This document shows, one piece after another, positions 16,153 to 24,143 of a stretch of 64,000 bases of DNA (position 1 is the stretch's first letter; every line of letters begins with the position of its first letter). Source of the DNA: Paenibacillus alvei DSM 29 (GTDB taxonomy: Bacteria > Bacillota > Bacilli > Paenibacillales > Paenibacillaceae); assembly GCF_000293805.1 (NCBI RefSeq), contig NZ_AMBZ01000013.1, forward strand, positions 1-64,000, written 5' to 3'. The notes beneath the pieces are model-generated. The model searched no databases. It worked only from the letters and a program-made list of their open reading frames with translations, and was not told the origin of the DNA. Position numbers and translations under genes: made by a program.

Positions 16153-16811
16153 ACCAGATGATTACGATTCAAGGGGTACGAGGATTTATTGATGAAGATG
16201 GTACTGCTCGATTGAATTTGGAGGATGTTGCACGAGGGCTTGGATTTACAGACAACTCCAAAGGATCTGAATATGTCAGATGGAACACAGTGAGAGCTTA
16301 TTTACAGAGTTTCGGGTTTTCGCAGGAAGTTGCGAAAGATACGTGCATTCCTGAAAACATGTTCTATCGACTGGCGATGAAAGCTAAAAACGAAGCTGCT
16401 GAATTCTTTCAGACGAAAGTAGCGGATGAAATTCTGCCGGCTATTCGTAAAACAGGAACATACAGTGTTCCAACACTCACTCCTAATGAAGCGATCGCAT
16501 TATCGTTGAAGCAAACTGCCGAGATGATGACAAAGGTACCGGTGTTGGAAAGTCGTATCGATCAAGTGGAGCAAAAGGTTGATGAACAGATCACGCTTGC
16601 AAGCGGTGAGCAACGGAGATTGCAGAAGGCAATCAATTCGAAGGTCTACAGTCTTACACAAGACAAAGAAGAACGAAGTGAGTATTTCAGGCAGCTCCAC
16701 CGAGAAATTAAGAACCGCTGCCAAGTAACAAGTTACAAAGATGTACTGCGTACCGATTTGCAAAAGGTATTGAAATACGTAGAAGGTTGGGTACCAATGC
16801 CAACCAAATAA
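16149..16811 (+). CDS. phage antirepressor, Bro-N plus ORF6C domains
   Basis: The 220-aa protein has an N-terminal Bro-N domain (about 5-105; IQGVRGFIDEDGTARLNLED, NMFYRLAMKAKNEAAEFFQ, ADEILPAIRKTGTY) and a C-terminal ORF6C domain (about 110-215; RRLQKAINSKVYSLTQDKEE, then SYKDVLRTDLQKVLKYVEGW). Such proteins bind DNA or repressors and promote induction. AAGGAG precedes the ATG. Confidence 0.85.
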   Translation: MNQMITIQGVRGFIDEDGTARLNLEDVARGLGFTDNSKGSEYVRWNTVRAYLQSFGFSQEVAKDTCIPENMFYRLAMKAKNEAAEFFQTKVADEILPAIRKTGTYSVPTLTPNEAIALSLKQTAEMMTKVPVLESRIDQVEQKVDEQITLASGEQRRLQKAINSKVYSLTQDKEERSEYFRQLHREIKNRCQVTSYKDVLRTDLQKVLKYVEGWVPMPTK

Positions 16812-16826
16812 AGGGAGGACGTAACA

Positions 16827-17066
16827 ATGAAAAGCACAGGTATTGTTCGTAAGATCGATGAATTAGGACGTGTAGTTATTCCAGCGGAGCTTCGCCGCAC
16901 GATGGGAATCGAAGAAAAGGCCTCGTTGGAGATATTCACGGACGGCAGCCGCATTGTTTTTCAAAAGTATGAACCAGGCTGTACGTTCTGTGGTTGTTCC
17001 GATGCCTTGGAAGCATTTAGGGACAAGCATGTTTGCAAGCGGTGCATTCAAGAGTTAGCCAATTAA
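16827..17066 (+). CDS. AbrB-family regulator with C-terminal zinc-ribbon-like tail
   Basis: The 79-aa protein begins with a full AbrB/SpoVT swapped-hairpin DNA-binding domain (GIVRKIDELGRVVIPAELRR, LEIFTDGSRIVFQKYEPG). The C terminus has CTFCGCS and CKRCIQEL, four cysteines of a small metal site. This AbrB-plus-ribbon form is common in Bacillales phages. It may tune host transition-state genes or phage promoters. GGGAGG precedes the ATG. Confidence 0.85.
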   Translation: MKSTGIVRKIDELGRVVIPAELRRTMGIEEKASLEIFTDGSRIVFQKYEPGCTFCGCSDALEAFRDKHVCKRCIQELAN

Positions 17067-17076
17067 GAAAGGGGAT

Positions 17077-17289
17077 ATGAACATGGAACAACGGATTGCA
17101 GACCTTGAAAAGAAAGTGGAAGAGCTTGAAGCAGCATTGAACGAATCGAAGGAAGCTACGGTTCAAGCCCTAACACTTATCAGCAATCAGATGGAACAAC
17201 AATTGAACAGTCTTATTGATGACTACAAGAATGGGTTCAAAGAAGCGGCGTTGCAATTGTTAAATGAGAACCTTAAAAACAACAATTAA
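17077..17289 (+). CDS. small coiled-coil phage protein (70 aa)
   Basis: The start is ATG 17077 or 17083, after AAAGGGG. Heptads run from the start (MEQRIADLEKKVEELEAALN) for about 45 residues, so it is likely an oligomeric helical protein. No family recognised. Its 3' end overlaps the convergent Abi-alpha gene by 17 nt. Confidence 0.6.
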   Translation: MNMEQRIADLEKKVEELEAALNESKEATVQALTLISNQMEQQLNSLIDDYKNGFKEAALQLLNENLKNNN

Positions 17290-18055
17290 TAAAAGATTTA
17301 CCGTATTCTGTTACATCCCATACACCCTCTTTAAGTACTATCTCGTAAGGATATATTTCTTTACAGTACTCAGTAAGTGAATGTTCATGTAACGATTGAT
17401 ACAACAGTTTATTTAGATAATTCCTTTGAAAATCAATATTAATAAGTCCTAATCGCATTAGGTTAGTTATTGATGATGCATACAGTTCTGAATTTGTTCT
17501 GTTTAATTCTGGGAAAGGGAAAAAGTTAGGGTAAATTTGTTGCTCTGATTTCTTTTCATCCAAGATCATGCAAATAGTGGCTACGCCAACTTTTGTATCA
17601 TGAGCATAATGCTCAGATAAATATTTGAAATTATTGGCGTCCAAAGGCGATAGCTGCTTGATAATTTCAACAAATGATGGATGCGAAGAAGATATCCTCG
17701 AAGTGTCCATTGAAGAAGCTATAAGTCTTGCGAACATCAAACGGAGCACTTCATTCTCAATGTAATACTTAGAGGCTTCAAGGGCAGGGCCAACAATGTT
17801 TAAAGGTGGTTCAGTTAACTGATCACTAGGTATCTTTGAAATTTCTCTCCCTATCTCTTCCTTGAACTTTTCAATTCTAGGCTCTAAGTAATTTCGTGCG
17901 AAGTGAACAGGCGCAAAAGCTAACCAGAATAGATTACCAACGCCTTCACCTAATTCTTTTGTTGGTTTTTCTAAAAGGTTGGTAGACAACTGATCTACTG
18001 GAATTTTTAGCGCAGTAGCGAACTCTTTTAATGATTTGAAATCCAACATGTTCAA
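17273..18055 (-). CDS. Abi-alpha (DUF4393) abortive-infection family protein
   Basis: A 260-aa protein with the DUF4393 layout: an N-terminal region with LPTKELGEGVGNLFWLA-type residues (EKPTKELGEGVGNLFWLAFA), EPRIEKFKEEIGREISKIP, then ENEVLRLMFARLIASSMDTS, and a C-terminal winged-helix-like part (ITNLMRLGLINIDF). Abi-alpha proteins are linked to phage exclusion. It reads against all its neighbours in the early region, typical of a lysogenic-conversion gene. GGGAG precedes the ATG. No enzymatic motif is visible. Confidence 0.7.
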   Translation of the reverse strand: MNMLDFKSLKEFATALKIPVDQLSTNLLEKPTKELGEGVGNLFWLAFAPVHFARNYLEPRIEKFKEEIGREISKIPSDQLTEPPLNIVGPALEASKYYIENEVLRLMFARLIASSMDTSRISSSHPSFVEIIKQLSPLDANNFKYLSEHYAHDTKVGVATICMILDEKKSEQQIYPNFFPFPELNRTNSELYASSITNLMRLGLINIDFQRNYLNKLLYQSLHEHSLTEYCKEIYPYEIVLKEGVWDVTEYGKSFINCCF

Positions 18056-18185
18056 CTCCCTTCATAGTGTCTGGACAACTCTATTGTATAGGGGATTGGA
18101 ACCATATTAAAGGAATAAATAGGAAGGATGGTCGGCGAATGAAAAACGAAGCGTAGGCACGAAGACAGTCGTTAACCTGCTTGGG

Positions 18186-18335
18186 ATGCCGCTGACGGAG
18201 CTTGTAAGTTGCTCGGTATATCTGGTGCAGGTAAAGGAATCTGCTGCCGATCAATGGCACAAAGTCACTGGAAGAATGGACAAGCTGCTGACAGTAGGAC
18301 ATAGAAAACGCGGAGATGTGGGGGTGCTGGCATGA
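18186..18335 (+). CDS. small phage protein (49 aa), start uncertain
   Basis: ATG 18186 encodes MPLTELVSCSVYLVQVKESA to DVGVLA. The open frame extends upstream (VGTKTVVNLLG) but has no standard start before a TAG, so either the N terminus is here or a lesion lies upstream. It overlaps the next gene by 4 nt. Confidence 0.4.
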   Translation: MPLTELVSCSVYLVQVKESAADQWHKVTGRMDKLLTVGHRKRGDVGVLA

Positions 18336-18490
18336 CAGAGATTGCAATGAAAAGAGTCGAATCAATCCGTCATTTGAATCAATTGAAAATGATGCGGAAC
18401 GCGCCAGGACTCCTTGAAGCAGCATACGATTGGCTGTCGATGGAGATTGCACAGATGGAACGTGAAATCTTCGGGAGAGAGTTGTCATGA
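18332..18490 (+). CDS. small phage protein (52 aa)
   Basis: ATG 18332 overlaps the previous stop (ATGA) and its stop overlaps the next start, so the three genes are translationally coupled. The product is helical (MTEIAMKRVESIRHLNQLKM, then AAYDWLSMEIAQMEREIFG). No family recognised. Confidence 0.5.
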   Translation: MTEIAMKRVESIRHLNQLKMMRNAPGLLEAAYDWLSMEIAQMEREIFGRELS

Positions 18491-18681
18491 GGCCAACTTG
18501 TGGATGCGGGAAGCCGGCAGAATACCTTTGCTACGAAGATGAACAGCCGCATTGCGAGGCATGCATGAAAGAAGCAATAGAATGTTCGGTTTATATCATG
18601 GTTCGTAAACCAATGGATTGGGGGCGAGAGCTTGGAAGAAATCAGGAAGGCACTAGACAAGCTAGAGAAGTTACAAGATGA
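18487..18681 (+). CDS. small Cys-rich phage protein (64 aa)
   Basis: CGCGKPAEYLCYEDEQPHCE and ACMKEAIEC give six cysteines and a histidine that could hold one or two zinc ions. It overlaps the preceding stop (ATGA) and the next gene. No named family. Confidence 0.55.
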   Translation: MRPTCGCGKPAEYLCYEDEQPHCEACMKEAIECSVYIMVRKPMDWGRELGRNQEGTRQAREVTR

Positions 18682-18823
18682 AACCACAGGTGTTTCAACA
18701 CCTGCAGCATTGGCAGATATCGCTGTGTTCTTACGACATGACTTACCGGATATCATTGCTCTTTTGCAGCAGATAGAAAGCGAAATGGCCGCGGTGGGGG
18801 CCGCGACCAATTCAACACAGTAA
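18632..18823 (+). CDS. small phage protein (63 aa)
   Basis: TTG 18632 is preceded by GGGGGCGAG. The product is all-helical (EEIRKALDKLEKLQDETT, DIAVFLRHDLPDIIALLQQI). The 50-nt overlap with the previous gene is longer than usual, so the start is not certain. Confidence 0.45.
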   Translation: MEEIRKALDKLEKLQDETTGVSTPAALADIAVFLRHDLPDIIALLQQIESEMAAVGAATNSTQ

Positions 18824-18869
18824 TAAAAATAGTTACGTGCATTATATCACAAATTCGGGAGGTTGCAAC

Positions 18870-19487
18870 ATGGGTTTGAAAAGAAGCGAAAGCATTACTA
18901 ACTTGGCAGCGGCCTTGGTCAAATTCCAAAAGGAAGTTGTTAGCCCTAAGAACAACGCTAATAACCCTTACTTTTCATCGAAGTATGCACCGTTACATGA
19001 GGTAATTAACGTAATCAGAGAGCCGCTGGCTAAGTATGGACTGTCGTACATCCAATCAACATCTACAGACGAACAAAACGTAACTGTAACAACGTTGCTC
19101 ATGCATGAATCCGGCGAATTTGTAGAGTCAGAGCCGTTGAGTTTGCCAGGTCTGCAGGTGTTGAAAGGTGGCGGCAAAGATTTCACTCCACAAGGGATTG
19201 GTTCAGCAATCACTTACGGGCGCAGATATAGCCTTACAGCTATTTTGGGCATCGCTTCAGAGGATGACACAGATGGGAACGAAGGTACACCGGATCCAAG
19301 GAATAATCCGAGTAAGGGAAAGAACCAAGGAACAGGCGCACAAACTGGCACAGGCGGAGTGAAGAAAACGATAGAGGCCAAATACAAGCTTCTACATGAT
19401 AACAGTTTAGATGGGCTTACAGACTTCATAAAAGAGCATGGAGCCAACGCTGAACAGGTATTGACTCAAATGCTTATGGATCGATAG
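18870..19487 (+). CDS. erf: Erf-family single-strand annealing recombinase
   Basis: ATG 18870 follows GGGAGG. The 205-aa product matches the ERF family: SESITNLAAALVKFQKEV, then NPYFSSKYAPLHEVINVIRE, GGGKDFTPQGIGSAITYGRR and YSLTAILGIASEDDTDGN. The C-terminal linker is Gly/Thr-rich. It anneals single strands in phage recombination and works with the SSB next to it. Confidence 0.9.
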   Translation: MGLKRSESITNLAAALVKFQKEVVSPKNNANNPYFSSKYAPLHEVINVIREPLAKYGLSYIQSTSTDEQNVTVTTLLMHESGEFVESEPLSLPGLQVLKGGGKDFTPQGIGSAITYGRRYSLTAILGIASEDDTDGNEGTPDPRNNPSKGKNQGTGAQTGTGGVKKTIEAKYKLLHDNSLDGLTDFIKEHGANAEQVLTQMLMDR

Positions 19488-19499
19488 GGGGCGTAACAA

Positions 19500-19892
19500 T
19501 TGCTAAACCGAGTGATTTTGATAGGACGACTTACAAGGGATCCGGAATTACGTTACACACCAGGCGGAGCTGCAACAACTCAATTTACACTTGCGGTAGA
19601 TAGACCATTTACCAACCAAAGCGGTGAACGCGAGGCGGACTTCATTCCAGTCGTTACTTGGCGGCAGCTGGCGGAGACATGCGCCAACTACCTACGCAAA
19701 GGACGTCTCACAGCGGTGGAAGGCCGTATGCAAGTGCGCAGCTATGATAACAACGAAGGAAAGCGCGTCTACGTGACTGAGATAATCGCGGACAATGTTA
19801 GATTTCTAGAGCGGTCTACTAATGACGGGGAAGCTCCTTCCTACGGTGAACATCCGCCAACTGGTTACGAAGATAAAGACTTGCCATTCTAG
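19500..19892 (+). CDS. ssb: single-stranded DNA-binding protein
   Basis: TTG start after AGGGGG. The 130-aa OB-fold protein has [20 protein letters not shown], the W in [15 protein letters not shown], and an acidic C-terminal tip EDKDLPF for binding partners. It lies 12 bp after erf, forming a recombination/replication unit. Confidence 0.95.
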   Translation: MLNRVILIGRLTRDPELRYTPGGAATTQFTLAVDRPFTNQSGEREADFIPVVTWRQLAETCANYLRKGRLTAVEGRMQVRSYDNNEGKRVYVTEIIADNVRFLERSTNDGEAPSYGEHPPTGYEDKDLPF

Positions 19893-19900
19893 GAGGGCTA

Positions 19901-20227
19901 ATGGAACTTACACGTATCACAGGCGAAATACATGGCGCCTCTCAGCGCCTTAGTAGGTCAGCTGACGCGCTGTTCGACTTGGGTAGGGAAAAGGCTGAGA
20001 GCGAAAGAGATTACCGCTCAGCACTTGCTCAAGAGATTCTAAGGCTTAAAGCCGATGGGATGCCTGTATCAATCATTACGGACATAGCAAAAGGCAATGT
20101 ATCTAAACAGCTTTTTCAGCGCGATTTAGCCGAGGCGAGGTTTAAAGCAGGCATAGAAGCAGCGGACGCGATAAAGGTACAAGTTTCGGCCTTACAAACG
20201 ATTCTAAAATATCAAACGGATGTGTGA
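19901..20227 (+). CDS. phage protein of unknown function (108 aa)
   Basis: AGGAGGG precedes the ATG. The all-helical protein (ITGEIHGASQRLSRSADALF, YRSALAQEILRLKADGMPVS, IIKYQTDV-like end) resembles short conserved proteins between ssb and replication genes in Gram-positive phages. The role is unknown. Confidence 0.6.
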   Translation: MELTRITGEIHGASQRLSRSADALFDLGREKAESERDYRSALAQEILRLKADGMPVSIITDIAKGNVSKQLFQRDLAEARFKAGIEAADAIKVQVSALQTILKYQTDV

Positions 20228-20230
20228 TTC

Positions 20231-20626
20231 ATGACACTACCATTTAATCCGGTACCGAAACCGGGCAAGAGTAAGCGAATGAAGCTAACGCAAAAGCAGA
20301 TGGGCGATATAAGCCCGTCTGTGGATGCGGAGCTAAAGGAACGGAGCAATGGCATATGTGAGATGTGTGGCAAGGCGCGGGCGGTTGAAAGAGCACACCT
20401 TACTGGCCGCAAGCAATTAGACTGGAAGACAAAAGTCACGGATCTATTACATCTTTGCATGAAATGTCACGACTGGTTGGATGAAACACCAGAGGGGATA
20501 AGATTCCGAAAATTGATAGCACGAGTGATAAATACAGCGCTTTCCACCGAATACCGTAACATTCCGGGAAATTCCGGGAACATCTCAGAAACTACTAGAA
20601 GTGAAAGGAGTGTTGACGATGGCTGA
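20231..20626 (+). CDS. HNH-like zinc-binding protein (131 aa)
   Basis: The centre reads CEMCGKARAVERAHLTGRKQ and LHLCMKCHDWLDETPEG, so there are two CxxC zinc pairs and an AHLTGR segment like an HNH nuclease motif. It may be a recombination nuclease of the NinG type. Its end overlaps the DnaD-type gene by 8 nt. Confidence 0.6.
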   Translation: MTLPFNPVPKPGKSKRMKLTQKQMGDISPSVDAELKERSNGICEMCGKARAVERAHLTGRKQLDWKTKVTDLLHLCMKCHDWLDETPEGIRFRKLIARVINTALSTEYRNIPGNSGNISETTRSERSVDDG

Positions 20627-21416
20627 AAAGCGCATGCTTTCGAAAGTCATATCTATTTCGGAAAAAGTGAATGAGCTGCCCGACGTATTCGACATGCTGC
20701 TTTTCACATGGATGATTCCTCATACAGATGACTTTGGGCGTATGGTTGGTTCTCCAGCCAAGGTGAAAGCACTTGTAGTTCCTTTACAAAGCAAGGATAT
20801 CAGTGAAATAAAGGCGTCATTAAGCCGTTTACACGATGCCGAATTGATTGCGTGGTATGAGGTTGACGGGGAAAGATTCATTCAGATTTTGAACTTTGAT
20901 AAGCATCAACAAGGTCTTCATAAGCGAACAAAATCAAAATTTCCTGAGTACATTCCAGACAATTCCGGGAAATTCCCAGGGATTCCCTCTGAACAGAACA
21001 GAACTGAACAGAAGAGAACTGAAGAGAACAGAACTGAAGAGAACAGAACTGAACTAGAACAGATTTTTGATAGTCGTAGTCCTGAAAATATTCAAGACAA
21101 CCCATTCAGATTATTTGAGTCTGAAGGATTCGGTATGTTGAGTTCATTCCTTTCAGAACGAATCAAAGATATGGAGGATGTATACGGCAGCCGTTGGGTA
21201 TGTGAGGCCATGAAGAAAGCAGTTGTGAAGGGAAAGCGGAATCTTGGATACGTGGAAGGCATTTTAAAGAACTGGAAAGCAAACGGAATAGATGAACCTT
21301 GGAAGGAGGAGCATCATGCAGAAGGCAATCAAAGCGCTGGATCTGGAAGAGCTAAAACGACGAGCAGCAGCAGCGAGAGCGAATTCGCGTTCCTCGATAA
21401 GCCGGGTAGAAGCTAA
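20619..21416 (+). CDS. DnaD-type phage replication initiator (265 aa)
   Basis: ATG 20619 follows AAAGGAG. The N-terminal winged helix (ISISEKVNELPDVFDMLLFT, MVGSPAKVKALVVPL, SLSRLHDAELIAWYE) binds DNA. A variable repeat linker (RTEQKRTEENRTEENRTE) joins it to a C-terminal DnaD/DnaB_2 domain (GMLSSFLSERIKDMEDVYGS, KNLGYVEGILKNW-like). It should load the helicase with the DnaC-type product that follows. Confidence 0.85.
   Translation: MAEKRMLSKVISISEKVNELPDVFDMLLFTWMIPHTDDFGRMVGSPAKVKALVVPLQSKDISEIKASLSRLHDAELIAWYEVDGERFIQILNFDKHQQGLHKRTKSKFPEYIPDNSGKFPGIPSEQNRTEQKRTEENRTEENRTELEQIFDSRSPENIQDNPFRLFESEGFGMLSSFLSERIKDMEDVYGSRWVCEAMKKAVVKGKRNLGYVEGILKNWKANGIDEPWKEEHHAEGNQSAGSGRAKTTSSSSESEFAFLDKPGRS
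20988..21062 (+). repeat. tandem degenerate repeat inside the DnaD-type gene
   Basis: Iterations of about 15 bp of the type AGAACTGAAGAGAAC run through the linker part of the gene. Repeats inside initiator genes often serve as phage replication origins (inference). Confidence 0.5.
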
Positions 21417-22122
21417 ATATGAATGCCCTAAGTGTAAAGACTTACGAGGATTTTTCAAAAAGGTACCTCAACGGCACGGCGATATAGAATACTTTGTTGA
21501 TCTTTGGGTTGATTGTGAATGCGAGAAGAGGCGAAACCTTGAACGGCTATTCAAAGCCTCTGCTATTACCGAGGAGTTCCGTAAGAAGACATTTGATAGC
21601 TTTGATCTGAACGTATCGGAAATCGTAAGAGAGGCATATGCAGTTGCTTGTGAGTATGTAAGGGACTTCGACAACATCAAAGACCAACGGCAAAACAGCA
21701 TAGCACTCCTAGGGCGTCCGGGCAGTGGCAAGACGACACTTCTTATGGCAGCAGCGAACGAGCTCCTACAACGAGGTATAGAGGTTCTCTACTTCCCGTG
21801 GGTGGAAGGGTTCAACGAGTTAAAGAACGATTTAGGGGCACTAGATGAGCGTATAGGGCGACTTCAGCGAGCAAAGGTGTTATTCCTTGACGATGTTTTC
21901 AAGGGACGAACTGAGCCTACACCGTTTCAACTGGAACAGCTTTTCGCCATTGTGAACTATAGGTATCTTGAAAATCTGCCACTCATGATTAGCTCAGAAC
22001 GTAGCTTTGCACAGATGTGCGGAATTGATGAGGCAATCGGCAGCCGACTACGAGAAATGGCAAAGGGACATACGGTGACACTGGCAGGAGGAATGGAACT
22101 CAACTACAGATTGAGGGGATAG
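21316..22122 (+). CDS. DnaC-type AAA+ helicase loader (268 aa)
   Basis: ATG 21316 follows AAGGAGGAG. An N-terminal zinc-type segment (YECPKCKDLRGFF, VDCECEK) precedes an AAA+ ATPase with Walker A GRPGSGKTTLLMAAA, Walker B KVLFLDDVFKG and a sensor region (LPLMISSERSF, IGSRLREMAKGHTV). It loads the replicative helicase at the phage origin. It overlaps the DnaD-type gene by about 100 nt. Confidence 0.9.
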   Translation: MQKAIKALDLEELKRRAAAARANSRSSISRVEAKYECPKCKDLRGFFKKVPQRHGDIEYFVDLWVDCECEKRRNLERLFKASAITEEFRKKTFDSFDLNVSEIVREAYAVACEYVRDFDNIKDQRQNSIALLGRPGSGKTTLLMAAANELLQRGIEVLYFPWVEGFNELKNDLGALDERIGRLQRAKVLFLDDVFKGRTEPTPFQLEQLFAIVNYRYLENLPLMISSERSFAQMCGIDEAIGSRLREMAKGHTVTLAGGMELNYRLRG

Positions 22123-22124
22123 CG

Positions 22125-22244
22125 ATGTGTGAAGTATGCGAAGGAACCGGAGTAATGTATTGGTTAGTTAAAGGCGGTATAAAAACTGGTCCATGTCCAT
22201 GCTGCAACAATCCAGAAGTGGACGACCATCCGGGGGCGAGATAA
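22125..22244 (+). CDS. tiny zinc-binding-like protein (39 aa)
   Basis: ATG 22125 follows AGGGGAT. The product MCEVCEGTGVMYWLVKG then GPCPCCNN has CxxC and CPCC pairs typical of a small zinc ribbon (DnaJ-like CxxCxGxG start). It is directly followed by the next start. Confidence 0.5.
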   Translation: MCEVCEGTGVMYWLVKGGIKTGPCPCCNNPEVDDHPGAR

Positions 22245-22397
22245 ATGGAAGACGCAGTTCGAAAGCCTAGTGAAGTTACAAAACGGCAGATGACCGATGA
22301 AGAACGGGCAAGGATGGAAAAGATCGGGCCCTATCGGAACTACTTCGGAAAAACAAGTAAATTCGTCATTCCAGGAGCAAGGGAGATGAGGGGATGA
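22245..22397 (+). CDS. small phage protein (50 aa)
   Basis: ATG 22245 abuts the previous stop; GGGGGCGAG serves as ribosome site. The charged product is EDAVRKPSEVTKRQMTDEER to FVIPGAREMRG. It overlaps the next gene by 4 nt. No family recognised. Confidence 0.45.
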   Translation: MEDAVRKPSEVTKRQMTDEERARMEKIGPYRNYFGKTSKFVIPGAREMRG

Positions 22398-22537
22398 ACT
22401 TTACAGCAGCTACAACATTGCAATTATGTGGAGTTGTAATGGACGAGAATGCGGGCGAGGAAGATAAACAGCAAGCAGTACAAGAGTTATGGAACCGCAT
22501 CGGAAAAGAAAAGAACGGACAAGAGCAGCATGGGTAA
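22394..22537 (+). CDS. small phage protein (47 aa)
   Basis: ATG 22394 overlaps the previous stop; GGGAGATGAGGGG precedes it. The product is NFTAATTLQLCGVVMDENAG to KNGQEQHG. It overlaps the next start by 8 nt. No family recognised. Confidence 0.45.
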   Translation: MNFTAATTLQLCGVVMDENAGEEDKQQAVQELWNRIGKEKNGQEQHG

Positions 22538-22790
22538 AGAAACACAGCTTCAGGAGATTTGGGAGAGCTGGGACTATCACCTTCGAGAAGCGTTCGAAAG
22601 GACCGACAGCATAGCGCGCAAGATGTTTGCGGAAGCTTCCCTGTTCAGCGTTCCAAGGGAAAAAGCAAGAAGCTTTCTTCAAAGCGAAGACGGCGGAACT
22701 GTTGGCAGATATAGCGCGTCAGACGAACGGAACATAGGTAGATTTCGATCAGCAGGAATTATTAGGGTGTTTGGTCGTCTGAAAAAATAG
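22530..22790 (+). CDS. hypothetical phage protein (86 aa)
   Basis: ATG 22530 is preferred to 22449 because the operon overlap pattern continues here. The product (GKETQLQEIWESWDYHLREA, RKMFAEASLFSVPREKARSF) is helical. The tail from about residue 55 is Arg-rich and could reflect a frameshift. No family recognised. Confidence 0.4.
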   Translation: MGKETQLQEIWESWDYHLREAFERTDSIARKMFAEASLFSVPREKARSFLQSEDGGTVGRYSASDERNIGRFRSAGIIRVFGRLKK

Positions 22791-22827
22791 AACCTCTTAA
22801 AATCAAAAATAGAAGGGGATAGCCAAA

Positions 22828-23343
22828 ATGAGAATTGTAGGAATTGACCCGTCCACTAAGACAGGTATTTGCATCATGGATCAGTTCGGAAACTTGATTG
22901 ACGCTTTCGAAGTCACTGGGGAAGGTAAAGACCCTAAACGCATGTCTGACATCATTGGGACAACGTCAGAAACACTCGAAGACGGCGATCTGGTAGGTAT
23001 AGAGGGATTCGGATTCTCATCACAATCAGGATTCATACTGGGGGGTATTGGCTGGGGAATCCGAATGGAAATGTACTTGAGGGGGATTAAGTACATGGAG
23101 ATAGCCCCTTCTCAACTCAAGAAATTCGCTACAGGCAAAGGAAACGCGAAAAAGGATGAGCTTGCAGTTCACATATTCAAGCATTGGGGATTTGAACACC
23201 ATAGCGACAACGTAAGAGATGCGTATGTGTTAGCTCAAGTAATGCGAGCCATACGGATGGGAAGTGCAACTACGAAATATCAACGAGAAGTCATAGACGC
23301 AATCTTAGCACCGAAACCGGAGAAAAAGAAAAAACGGGCATAA
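22828..23343 (+). CDS. RuvC-like Holliday-junction resolvase (171 aa)
   Basis: AAGGGG precedes the ATG. The RNase-H-like fold is clear: MRIVGIDPSTKTGICIMD (first Asp), DLVGIEGFGF (Glu), MEIAPSQLKKFATGKGNAKK and HHSDNVRDAYVLAQ (last acidic residues). It would resolve recombination and replication intermediates before packaging. The C terminus is Lys-rich. Confidence 0.85.
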   Translation: MRIVGIDPSTKTGICIMDQFGNLIDAFEVTGEGKDPKRMSDIIGTTSETLEDGDLVGIEGFGFSSQSGFILGGIGWGIRMEMYLRGIKYMEIAPSQLKKFATGKGNAKKDELAVHIFKHWGFEHHSDNVRDAYVLAQVMRAIRMGSATTKYQREVIDAILAPKPEKKKKRA

Positions 23344-23416
23344 ACCAGTATGAGCATTACTGGCGCGGAACTTCGTATGCCATAAACCGAACATATGTAC
23401 GTGAAAAGGTGGTTTT

Positions 23417-23755
23417 ATGACCAATAAAGAGGTCAAAACAGCAATAGAACAAGTCTTTATCAGATACCGAAAATTCAACATTTTAAACAAGCTCAATCTA
23501 CCAGAAGTACCAGCAGAAGCACTGATATGCCTCTCGATAGATGACATTGTTTCTGGATTGGATCCAATTGAAAAACAAATCATTCAAGAACGGTACATGA
23601 AGCAAGACAGGATATCAGATATGCAAGTTTACACATTCAAGCTTGATCCGCCAGTTAGTGCGGTGACATATGCAAAGATTCGGAGTTCAGCATTTGAAAA
23701 ACTACTTCTAGCCTTTTCAGAGCTAGGACTATACCAGGGAGGAACTAACCAATGA
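23417..23755 (+). CDS. ArpU/RinA-like phage transcriptional regulator
   Basis: The 112-aa product (LDPIEKQIIQERYMKQDRIS, VSAVTYAKIRSSAFEKLLLA) has the sigma-region-4-like layout of ArpU/RinA regulators that turn on late genes. AAAAGGTGG precedes the ATG. It overlaps the next gene by 4 nt. Confidence 0.6.
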   Translation: MTNKEVKTAIEQVFIRYRKFNILNKLNLPEVPAEALICLSIDDIVSGLDPIEKQIIQERYMKQDRISDMQVYTFKLDPPVSAVTYAKIRSSAFEKLLLAFSELGLYQGGTNQ

Positions 23756-24129
23756 AAACAATTAACGAATTAGTCAAGGAATCACACATGAACGCAGTAT
23801 CAAAGGGCTGGTGGGAAGAAGAACGGAGCTTCGGTGAAATTATCGCATTGATTCATTCGGAAGCGTCTGAGGCGCTGGAGGATTACCGGAACAGAAAGAA
23901 ACCAACTGAGGCATGGTACGAGAAGGAAGTAGACGGCGAAAAGATCGTTGCGGATCGCCAAAGAACACCAGAGTGGAAGCCTTGCGGTATACCATCGGAA
24001 TTCGCGGACGTTGTTATTAGGGTCTTTGATGCTTGCGGACGGTACGGCATCGACTTGGAACGAGCAATAGCAGAAAAGATGGCATACAACGCAACACGGC
24101 CACAGCGTCACGGCGGGAAAGTACTGTGA
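23752..24129 (+). CDS. MazG-like nucleotide pyrophosphohydrolase (125 aa)
   Basis: An all-alpha NTP-PPase fold with metal-binding acidic residues in GEIIALIHSEASEALEDYRN and SEFADVVIRVFDACGRYGID. GGGAGG precedes the ATG. Such phage enzymes hydrolyse (d)NTPs or alarmones and may alter host nucleotide pools. Confidence 0.8.
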   Translation: MKTINELVKESHMNAVSKGWWEEERSFGEIIALIHSEASEALEDYRNRKKPTEAWYEKEVDGEKIVADRQRTPEWKPCGIPSEFADVVIRVFDACGRYGIDLERAIAEKMAYNATRPQRHGGKVL

Positions 24130-24143
24130 GGGAGGGAACGGAC

